Part shown: one piece after another, positions 1 to 6,080 of the stretch
Layout: every line of letters starts with the position of its first letter
Numbering within the stretch: the stretch's first letter is position 1
NCBI GenBank assembly: GCA_035249465.1
Contig: DATFGL010000104.1
Span: 1-12,809, forward strand
Source of the DNA: 66-474 sp035249465
Lineage (GTDB): Bacteria > Pseudomonadota > Gammaproteobacteria > Xanthomonadales > Rhodanobacteraceae
Direction of reading: 5' to 3'
Length of the DNA stretch: 12,809 nucleotides
The notes under the pieces: model-generated
Seen by the model: the letters and a program-made list of their open reading frames with translations, nothing else
What the model was told of the DNA's origin: nothing
Database searches by the model: none
Translations under genes and position numbers: made by a program

Positions 1-76
1 TGGCGCTCCCTGCGGGACTCGAACCCGCGTTACCGCCGTGAGAGGGCGATGTCCTGGGCCACTAGACGAAGGGAGC
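1..76 (-). tRNA. tRNA-Glu (anticodon CTC), complete with encoded CCA
   Basis: Read on the minus strand this folds as a standard 76-nt tRNA. The 7-bp acceptor stem pairs 70-76 with 5-11, with discriminator G at 4 and an encoded CCA at 1-3. The T-arm carries GTTCGAATC, and the anticodon loop at 38-44 reads CTCTCAC, giving anticodon CTC at 40-42, which decodes GAG. The start 'CTTCGTCTAGTGG' and the 'CACGGCGGTAAC' anticodon-stem region closely match enterobacterial tRNA-Glu. The first anticodon-stem pair is T-G. It is the isoacceptor for GAG, a frequent codon in GC-rich genomes. It is transcribed divergently from pcnB, with its promoter in the 78-bp gap. Confidence 0.96.
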
Positions 77-96
77 GTGGCGCCGCGCAGCGCGCT

Positions 97-102
97 AGTA
101 TA
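97..102 (-). promoter_or_regulatory. -10 element of the tRNA-Glu promoter, GC-rich discriminator
   Basis: The minus strand reads TATACT, five of six matches to TATAAT, followed by a GC-only discriminator (GCGCGC) and then the tRNA 5' end at 76. The predicted start near 89-91 leaves a leader of about 14 nt. GC-rich discriminators are typical of stringently controlled stable-RNA promoters, so growth-rate control is a reasonable inference. No good -35 is visible: the expected place, about 119-125, falls in the loop and inner stem of a palindrome. Confidence 0.6.
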
Positions 103-104
103 AC
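99..104 (+). promoter_or_regulatory. possible -10 element for pcnB, overlapping the tRNA -10
   Basis: The plus strand reads TATAAC at 99-104, five of six to consensus, and shares four bases with the minus-strand -10 of tRNA-Glu. If used, transcription would begin near 110-112 and give pcnB a leader of roughly 45 nt that opens with the palindrome at 111-132. There is no recognisable -35 around 76-82, so this is a weak call based on symmetry and position. Confidence 0.3.
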
Positions 105-110
105 GGACTT

Positions 111-132
111 CGTGCCGCGCATTCGCGGCACG
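111..132. repeat. perfect 9-bp inverted repeat between tRNA-Glu and pcnB
   Basis: CGTGCCGCG (111-119) and CGCGGCACG (124-132) are exact reverse complements separated by CATT. The element covers the -35 zone of the tRNA promoter and would form a stable hairpin at the very 5' end of a pcnB transcript. No T-run follows on either strand, so it does not look like an intrinsic terminator. It could be an operator for a dimeric regulator or an mRNA-stabilising 5' hairpin; the sequence alone does not decide. Confidence 0.6.
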
Positions 133-154
133 CCCTTCGCACGGATGTTTCCAG

Positions 155-1525
155 TTGAGTTCCGATTCGCCCACCTCCGGCCATGTCCAGCCCGTGCCGC
201 GCGTCATACCGCGCGAGCAACACAACGTGTCCCGCAAGCAGATCAGCCGTGGTGCGTTGAAGGTGCTGTACGGACTCAAGGACGCGGGGTTTCGTGCGTG
301 CCTGGTGGGCGGCGCGGTGCGCGACCTGTTGCTGGGGCGCCAACCCAAGGACTTCGACGTGGCCACCGACGCCACGCCCGAGGATGTGAAGAAGCTGTTT
401 CGCAATTGCCGGTTGATCGGGCGGCGGTTCCGGTTGGCGCACGTGATCTTCGGACCCGAGATCGTCGAAGTCGCGACGTTCCGCGGCACCGGTGAAGGCG
501 ATGCCGGCGAGGATCGCCATGTGGTCGACGGGCGCATCCTGCGTGACAACGTCTGGGGCAGCATCGAGGAAGATGCATTGCGCCGCGATTTTCGCGTCAA
601 CGCGCTCTACTACGACATCGCCGATTTCAGTGTGATCGATTACGTTGGCGGCATCGCGGATCTCGAACAGAAGCGCCTGCGCCTGATCGGCGATCCGGCT
701 ACGCGTTATCGCGAAGACCCGGTGCGCATGCTGCGTGCTGCGCGGTTGGCGGCGAAGCTGGATTTCGTGATCGATGCGGAAGCCGCGGCGCCACTGCATG
801 AACTCGGGCATCTGCTGGCGGATGCGCCATCCGCGCGGCTTTTCGACGAATGCCAGAAGATGTTTCTCGCGGGTTACGGCCTCACGAGTTTCCGCATGCT
901 GGTGAAGTACGACCTGCTGCGCCATCTATTTCCCGGCACGGTGCGCGCGTTGGCACAGGACAAATCCGGCGCGCTGCTGGCCCTGATCGAGCGTGGTCTC
1001 GCCGGAACCGACGCCCGCGTCGCCGACGGTCGTCCGGTGACCCCGGCGTTCCTGTTTGCGGTGCTGTTGTGGGGCGAAGTGGCGGCGCTGGCGGCGAAGT
1101 TGCACGCCGAAGGTACGGTGCAATCGCTGGCGTGGCAGCGCGCCGCGCACCGGGTGATGGCCGAACAGGGCAAGCGCGTGGCCATCCCGCGCCGTTTCGG
1201 CTACACCATCGAGGACATCTGGGCGCTGCAGCCCCGGTTCGCCGAACGCACCCGCAAGCGCGTGTTCCGCCTGATGGCGCACCCGCGCTTTCGCGCCGCC
1301 TACGATTTCCTGCTGCTGCGCGCCGGCGAGTCGGACGCGCTGCGCGAGTCCGGTGCGTGGTGGACGGAAATCCAGACGTTGCCGCCCGATCGGGTTTCCG
1401 AGCAGCTGGCACCCAAAACGGCCACCGCCGCCACGGATGAGAAACCCGCCGGCAGCGGGCGCCGCCGCCGTCGCGGCGGCCGGCGGCGGAAGGCCGCAGT
1501 GCCGGAATCCGATTCGCCGGAATGA
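155..1525 (+). CDS. pcnB: poly(A) polymerase I
   Basis: PcnB adds 3' poly(A) tails to RNAs and so marks them for the degradosome; it is cytoplasmic. The 456-aa product has the nucleotidyltransferase motif LVGGAVRDLLLG (50-61) with catalytic Asp66 and Asp68 in DFDV, the RRDFRVNALYYD block (143-154) and EDPVRMLRAAR (187-197). LIGRRFRLAHV (87-97) matches the signature known to separate bacterial poly(A) polymerases from the related CCA-adding enzymes. An Arg/Gly-rich tail (about 431-447) is probably RNA-binding, as in other PcnB proteins. The start is TTG at 155: the frame is closed by TAA at 101-103 and this is the first usable codon, about 9 nt after a weak GGA. GTG at 194 is the alternative, but conservation with E. 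coli begins only at IPREQH (residue 18), so it does not discriminate. folK follows after 3 nt, so the two are co-transcribed. Confidence 0.95.
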   Translation: MSSDSPTSGHVQPVPRVIPREQHNVSRKQISRGALKVLYGLKDAGFRACLVGGAVRDLLLGRQPKDFDVATDATPEDVKKLFRNCRLIGRRFRLAHVIFGPEIVEVATFRGTGEGDAGEDRHVVDGRILRDNVWGSIEEDALRRDFRVNALYYDIADFSVIDYVGGIADLEQKRLRLIGDPATRYREDPVRMLRAARLAAKLDFVIDAEAAAPLHELGHLLADAPSARLFDECQKMFLAGYGLTSFRMLVKYDLLRHLFPGTVRALAQDKSGALLALIERGLAGTDARVADGRPVTPAFLFAVLLWGEVAALAAKLHAEGTVQSLAWQRAAHRVMAEQGKRVAIPRRFGYTIEDIWALQPRFAERTRKRVFRLMAHPRFRAAYDFLLLRAGESDALRESGAWWTEIQTLPPDRVSEQLAPKTATAATDEKPAGSGRRRRRGGRRRKAAVPESDSPE

Positions 1526-1528
1526 CGC

Positions 1529-2029
1529 ATGGCTGAAACCGTTACCGCCTGCGTGGCATTGGGAAGCAATCTCGGTGATCCGCTCGTGCAGGTGGGGCAC
1601 GGGTTCGCGGCGCTCGCGGCGTTGCCGCACACGATCCTGCGCGCGTGTTCACGGTTGTATCGTACGCCGCCGTGGGGTGTGGTCGATCAACCCGATTTCG
1701 TCAACGCCGCGGCACGGCTGGATACCACGCTGGCGCCGCGCGAACTGCTCGACGCGCTGCTTGCCATCGAAGCCAGCGCAGGCCGCGTGCGCGGGGCACG
1801 CAACGGTCCGCGAACCCTCGATCTCGACCTGCTGCTGTACGGCGACCGGGCCATCAATGAACCCGATCTTGTGGTGCCGCATCCCGGCGTGCACGAGCGC
1901 GCGTTCGTGCTGCTGCCGCTGGCTGACGTCGCACCCGATTTCGAGGTGCCGGGGCATGGCCTTGTACGCGACCTTCTGGCGCGCGTCGATGCGAGCGGTT
2001 GTGTTGTGATTGATTGCGATCATCCCTGA
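1529..2029 (+). CDS. folK: 2-amino-4-hydroxy-6-hydroxymethyldihydropteridine pyrophosphokinase (HPPK)
   Basis: FolK transfers pyrophosphate from ATP to 6-hydroxymethyl-7,8-dihydropterin, supplying the pterin substrate for dihydropteroate synthase in folate synthesis. The 166-aa product has the usual single-domain length. It starts with ALGSNLGD (10-17), the pterin-binding end. RNGPRTLDLDLLLYG (91-105) holds the two Mg-binding aspartates, Asp98 and Asp100, and HPGVHERAFVLLPL (118-131) closes the active site. ATG at 1529 lies 3 nt after the pcnB stop, with GGAA as ribosome site inside the pcnB end. The pcnB-folK pair is conserved in gammaproteobacteria, but the panB/panC genes that often follow are absent here; a gap with hairpins and then ribF comes next. 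Confidence 0.96.
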   Translation: MAETVTACVALGSNLGDPLVQVGHGFAALAALPHTILRACSRLYRTPPWGVVDQPDFVNAAARLDTTLAPRELLDALLAIEASAGRVRGARNGPRTLDLDLLLYGDRAINEPDLVVPHPGVHERAFVLLPLADVAPDFEVPGHGLVRDLLARVDASGCVVIDCDHP

Positions 2030-2090
2030 TCGCTGCTTTGCCGGCCGGCAGTGCGAGAATGGAAAAAATCGACAGTCGAAGCACCAGAAC

Positions 2091-2128
2091 GGCCTTGGAG
2101 CTGCCTTCCATGGCCGAGAGCTCCGTGG
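2091..2128 (+). other. two mutually exclusive hairpins in the folK-ribF gap
   Basis: Hairpin A pairs GGCCTTGGA (2091-2099) with TCCATGGCC (2107-2115), 8 of 9 pairs with one T-T mismatch and a 7-nt loop. Hairpin B pairs CCTTGGAGCT (2093-2102) with AGCTCCGTGG (2119-2128), with one mismatch and one G-U, and can add an inner GCC/GGC stem (2103-2105 with 2112-2114). They share the 5' arm, so only one can form at a time. A short TTTT (2135-2138) lies 6 nt past hairpin B, too far and too short for a textbook terminator. It is likely the 3' end or an attenuation point of the pcnB-folK transcript. Nothing else is seen in the gap except the ribF promoter. Confidence 0.4.
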
Positions 2129-2134
2129 TCTGAC

Positions 2135-2162
2135 TTTTCACAAAAGCCCGCTCCAATATACT
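2135..2162 (+). promoter_or_regulatory. sigma70-like promoter of ribF-ileS
   Basis: TTTTCA (2135-2140, four of six to TTGACA), a 16-bp spacer, then TATACT (2157-2162, five of six to TATAAT). The stretch is visibly AT-richer than its surroundings. A start point 7 nt beyond the -10 falls at about 2169, exactly the A of the ribF ATG, so the mRNA would have no 5' leader or almost none. There is no Shine-Dalgarno sequence between the -10 and the ATG, consistent with leaderless translation. Confidence 0.6.
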
Positions 2163-2168
2163 TTTCTG

Positions 2169-3125
2169 ATGTTCAAGATCCATCGTGACATCGCGGGGCC
2201 GTGCCTGGCTCCGGACGGCAGCGTGCTCGCGATCGGCGCGTTCGATGGCCTGCATCGCGGCCACGCCGCGCTGCTTGCGAGGGTGCGCGAACGCGCGACG
2301 AAGCGCGGCCTCGTCGCGGCGGCGGTGACTTTCGAGCCCCTGCCGCGCAGTTATTTTTCACCCGCGCCCTTGAAGCGGCTTTCGTCGGTGCGAGAAAAGT
2401 TGTGCGGGTTCGCGGAAGCGAGCGTCGAGACATTGTTGCTGTTGCGCTTCAACGCCGCGCTGGTGGGCATGAGCGCGGAAGATTTCGTGCGCGACGTGCT
2501 GGTCGCGCGGATGGGTGCGCGTGAAATCTGGGTGGGCGCCGATTTCCGTTTCGGCCACAACCGCGTGGGCGACGTGGCACTCCTCGAGGCCATGCAGGGC
2601 GAAGGCGGTTACGAAGTGCGCGTGCTGGATGCGGTGTCGAACGGCGACGGCGAACGCGTGTCGGCGTCGCGCGTTCGCGGCGCGCTGACGTCCGGCGATT
2701 TCGCGCATGCGGCCGAGTTGCTGGGCCGCCGCTTCAGCATCGGCGGCCGCGTGGTGCGCGGTCAGCGCATGGGCCACAAGCTCGGCTATCCCACCGCGAA
2801 CATCCGGTTGGGCAAGCGCGTGTCGCCGGTGTCCGGCATCTTCGCGGTACGCGTACGCGCCGGGGACAAGGGGTGGCCGGGCGTGGCCAGCCTGGGCGTG
2901 CGCCCCACGATTGCAGGTGGCGGCGAGCCCTTGTTGGAAGCGCACTTGTTCGACTTCGACCGCGATCTCTACGGCCGGCGCATCGAGGTCGAGTTCGTCG
3001 CCAAGTTGCGCGACGAGCAGAAATTCGTCGGTCTGGATGCGCTGCGCGCGCAGATGGATCGGGATGCCGCGGAAGCGCGGCGCATTCTTGCCGACACACC
3101 AGATTTTTCCGGAGCCCTCGCGTGA
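2169..3125 (+). CDS. ribF: bifunctional riboflavin kinase / FMN adenylyltransferase
   Basis: RibF phosphorylates riboflavin to FMN and then adenylylates FMN to FAD in the cytoplasm. The 318-aa protein has the N-terminal adenylyltransferase domain with GAFDGLHRGH (23-32, the HxGH nucleotide site) and VSASRVR (164-170, the ISSTR-type motif). The C-terminal kinase domain has GHKLGYPTANI (202-212) and the HLFDFDRDLYG segment (259-269). The start at 2169 is chosen because the distance from Met1 to the HRGH motif equals that in E. coli RibF (32 residues). The frame stays open upstream to 2010, but that part overlaps folK and has no homology. No ribosome site precedes the ATG. The 3' end overlaps ileS in GTGA, so the pair is translationally coupled. 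MurJ and rpsT, common upstream neighbours in gammaproteobacteria, are missing. Confidence 0.95.
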   Translation: MFKIHRDIAGPCLAPDGSVLAIGAFDGLHRGHAALLARVRERATKRGLVAAAVTFEPLPRSYFSPAPLKRLSSVREKLCGFAEASVETLLLLRFNAALVGMSAEDFVRDVLVARMGAREIWVGADFRFGHNRVGDVALLEAMQGEGGYEVRVLDAVSNGDGERVSASRVRGALTSGDFAHAAELLGRRFSIGGRVVRGQRMGHKLGYPTANIRLGKRVSPVSGIFAVRVRAGDKGWPGVASLGVRPTIAGGGEPLLEAHLFDFDRDLYGRRIEVEFVAKLRDEQKFVGLDALRAQMDRDAAEARRILADTPDFSGALA

Positions 3126-6040
3126 GCCGCGACTACAAGCAAACCATCAACCTTCCGCAAACCGCGTTCGCGATGAAGGCCGACCTGGCCAGGCGCGAAC
3201 CCGCGATGCTGGCCGACTGGGAAGGCACGCAGCGTTATGCCGAGCTGCAAAAGCGCACCAGCAAGCGCGCGCACGCTTTCATCCTGCACGATGGTCCACC
3301 CTATGCGAACGGCAAGATCCACCTCGGCCATGCGGTCAACAAGATCCTGAAGGACATCGTGGTGCGTTCGAAGCTGATGGCGGGCTTCCGCTCGCCGTAC
3401 GTGCCGGGCTGGGATTGCCACGGCCTGCCGATCGAGATCGCGGTCGAGAAGAAGTACGGCAAGGTTGGCCACAAGATCGACGCAGAAAGTTTCCGCCAGC
3501 ACTGCCGTGATTACGCAGCCCAGCAGATCGACTTGCAGCGCAAGGATTTCAAGCGGCTCGGTGTATTGGGCGACTGGGAGCATCCGTACCGCACGATGGA
3601 TTTCGAGTACGAGGCCGACATCCTGCGCGCGCTCGCGGGCGTGTACGCGAACGGTCACGTCACGCGCGGCTTCAAGCCGGTGCACTGGTGCTTCGATTGC
3701 GGCTCCGCACTGGCCGAAGCCGAGATCGAATACCAGGACAAGCAGTCGCCGGCGATCGACGTCGCCTATGACGCGCTCGACCCGAAAGCGCTGGCTGCCC
3801 GGTTCGGCGCGACCATCGTTGACGACATGACAATGGTCTCCGTGCCGATCTGGACCACCACGCCATGGACGTTGCCGGCCAGCATGGCGGTGACGCTGGG
3901 GCCGGAACTGGATTACGTGCTGGTCGAAGGCCCGGCGCGCAACGGCAAGCGCGTGCTGCTGGTGCTGGCCGAAGCCCTCGCGGACAGGGCGCTGGCGCGT
4001 TACGGCATCGAACACGCGGACGTACTCGGACGCGCGAAAGGTGCGGCGCTGGAGAACCTGCGCCTCAAGCACCCGTTCTACGATCGCGAAATCCCGCTGC
4101 TCCTGGGCGATCACGTTTCGGCCGAAGACGGCACCGGCGCCGTGCACACCGCGCCCGGACACGGCGCCGACGACTTCACGGTCGGTCAGCAGTACGGCCT
4201 CGTCGCCGCGACCCCGGCCAATGTGCTGAATCCGGTCGGGCCGAACGGCGTGTACCTGCCGGGCACACCGATCTTCGAGGGTCAGCACATCTGGAAGGCC
4301 AATGACGCGATCATCGAATTGCTGCGCAAACGCGGCGTGCTGCTGGCGGCGGCGAAGATCACGCACAGCTATCCGCACTGCTGGCGCCACCACACGCCGA
4401 TCGCATTCCGCACCACGCCGCAATGGTTCATCGCGATGGATGCGCAGGGCCTGCGCGCGAGCGCGCTGCACGCGATCCACAACGACGTGAAGTTCTACCC
4501 CGCGTGGGGCGAGGAACGCATCAACAATATGGTGGAAGGCCGTCCGGATTGGTGCATCAGCCGCCAGCGCACCTGGGGCGTGCCGATCGCATTGGCCGTG
4601 CACAAGGTCACGGGCGAACCGCATCCGCGCAGCCCCGAGTTGCTGGAACAGATCGCGCAGCGCGTCGAGAAGGATGGCGTGGATGCGTGGTACGGACTGG
4701 ATCTCGAGGGTTTGTTGGGAGAGGAAGCGAAAGACTACGACAAGGTCCACGACATCCTGGACGTGTGGTTCGATTCGGGCGTCACGCATTTCTGCGTGCT
4801 GGACCAGCGGCCGGAATTGCATCGCAACGCGGGCGACCAAGTGATGTACCTGGAAGGCTCCGACCAGCACCGCGGCTGGTTCCAGTCTTCGCTGCTGACC
4901 AGTTGCGCGATGCACGGCCGCGCGCCGTTCGACGAGGTGCTCACCCACGGCTTCACCGTCGATGCGCAGGGCCGCAAGATGTCGAAGTCGCTCGGCAATG
5001 GCATCGAACCGCAGGACGTGATGAGTCGCTACGGCGCCGACATCCTGCGCCTGTGGATCGCATCGGCCGATTACCGCAACGAGATGGCCCTGTCCGACGA
5101 AATCCTGAAGCGTGTCGCCGACAGCTATCGCCGCATCCGCAACACCTGCCGATTCCTGCTCGGCAATCTCGACGGTTTCGATCCGGCGCGCGACCTGCTG
5201 GCGGTCGATCGCTGCCTGCTGCTCGACCAGTGGGCGATCCGCAGCGCGCGCGACGTGCAAGACGCGGTGGTCGCCGCCTACGCACGCTACGACTTCCCGG
5301 AAGTCGTGCAGCGCCTGCAGAACTTCTGCACCAACGAGATGGGCGCGCTGTACCTCGACATCACCAAGGATCGCCTGTACACGATGCCGACGGCAAGCCA
5401 CGGCCGGCGCAGCGCGCAGTCCGCGATGTTCCGCATCCTCGAAGCGATGGTGCGCTGGCTGGCGCCGCTGTTCGCGTTCACGTCGGAAGAAATCTGGCAG
5501 GCGATGCCGCGCCAGATGCACATGCCCACCGAAATCCGCGGCGGCTTCACCGCGCGCGATGTCGCGGTGTTGTACGAAACCTGGTACCAGGGCCTGCGCG
5601 AAACCCAGAACAGCCCGGACCAGCGCCGTTGGTGGAGCGATCTGCTGGCGATCCGCGAAACCGCCGGGCGCGTGCTGGAGGGCATGCGCAAGGACGGCAA
5701 GATCGGCTCGTCGCTCGACGCGACGCTCACGCTGCACGCCGATCCGGCCGTCGTCGAGCGCTACAAGCACGTTGCCGACGAGCTGCGTTTCTTCTTCATC
5801 GTGTCGGATTTGCGCCTCGACGTGGGCGAGGCGCCGGCCAACGCCGTGCTGACCGAACTCGAAGGCGCCAACGTGTTGGTGTCGGCGGCCGTGAGCGCGG
5901 CACCCAAGTGCGTGCGTTGCTGGCACCATCGCGAGGACGTAGGCCGGCACGCCGACCATCCGGAATTGTGCGGCCGTTGCGTCGAGAATGTCGAGGCGTT
6001 CGAGGGCAGGGGAGAGGGGGAACATCGTCGTTGGTTTTGA
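3122..6040 (+). CDS. ileS: isoleucine--tRNA ligase
   Basis: This class Ia aminoacyl-tRNA synthetase charges tRNA-Ile and edits misactivated valine. The 972-aa product is slightly longer than E. coli IleS (about 938). Visible landmarks are DGPPYANGKIHLGH with the HIGH-type motif at 67-70, WDCHGLPIE just after it, the CP1 editing domain with TTPWTLPAS and GTGAVHTAPGHGADD, WCISRQRTWGVP, and KMSKS at 619-623. A C-terminal zinc site has Cys930, Cys933, Cys950 and Cys953, as in most bacterial IleS. The start is GTG at 3122, overlapping the ribF stop, with GGAG 7 nt upstream; homology with E. coli (DYKQTINLPQTAF) begins at residue 4. The open frame runs back to 2873 inside ribF, but that part is shadow. 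lspA, the usual next gene, is not here. Confidence 0.97.
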   Translation: MSRDYKQTINLPQTAFAMKADLARREPAMLADWEGTQRYAELQKRTSKRAHAFILHDGPPYANGKIHLGHAVNKILKDIVVRSKLMAGFRSPYVPGWDCHGLPIEIAVEKKYGKVGHKIDAESFRQHCRDYAAQQIDLQRKDFKRLGVLGDWEHPYRTMDFEYEADILRALAGVYANGHVTRGFKPVHWCFDCGSALAEAEIEYQDKQSPAIDVAYDALDPKALAARFGATIVDDMTMVSVPIWTTTPWTLPASMAVTLGPELDYVLVEGPARNGKRVLLVLAEALADRALARYGIEHADVLGRAKGAALENLRLKHPFYDREIPLLLGDHVSAEDGTGAVHTAPGHGADDFTVGQQYGLVAATPANVLNPVGPNGVYLPGTPIFEGQHIWKANDAIIELLRKRGVLLAAAKITHSYPHCWRHHTPIAFRTTPQWFIAMDAQGLRASALHAIHNDVKFYPAWGEERINNMVEGRPDWCISRQRTWGVPIALAVHKVTGEPHPRSPELLEQIAQRVEKDGVDAWYGLDLEGLLGEEAKDYDKVHDILDVWFDSGVTHFCVLDQRPELHRNAGDQVMYLEGSDQHRGWFQSSLLTSCAMHGRAPFDEVLTHGFTVDAQGRKMSKSLGNGIEPQDVMSRYGADILRLWIASADYRNEMALSDEILKRVADSYRRIRNTCRFLLGNLDGFDPARDLLAVDRCLLLDQWAIRSARDVQDAVVAAYARYDFPEVVQRLQNFCTNEMGALYLDITKDRLYTMPTASHGRRSAQSAMFRILEAMVRWLAPLFAFTSEEIWQAMPRQMHMPTEIRGGFTARDVAVLYETWYQGLRETQNSPDQRRWWSDLLAIRETAGRVLEGMRKDGKIGSSLDATLTLHADPAVVERYKHVADELRFFFIVSDLRLDVGEAPANAVLTELEGANVLVSAAVSAAPKCVRCWHHREDVGRHADHPELCGRCVENVEAFEGRGEGEHRRWF

Positions 6041-6080
6041 GTAGTAAGCTGTAGCGGGGACTCGACTGCAGGGGAGCGAC

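Noticed and set aside
1456..1497. GC-rich low-complexity CGCCGC/CGGCGG tract as a hairpin or repeat element
   Set aside because: It encodes the Arg/Gly-rich basic tail expected of PcnB, so protein coding explains it.
2010..2168. N-terminal extension of ribF by 53 codons
   Set aside because: It overlaps the end of folK, covers the predicted promoter, and lies outside the RibF homology, which begins exactly at the ATG at 2169.
2873..3121. N-terminal extension of ileS into ribF
   Set aside because: Out-of-frame reading of ribF; IleS homology begins at the GTG at 3122 with a ribosome site.
6020..6080. Promoter before the first S9 peptidase
   Set aside because: TTGGTT and several TA-rich triplets occur, but no -35/-10 pair has acceptable spacing.
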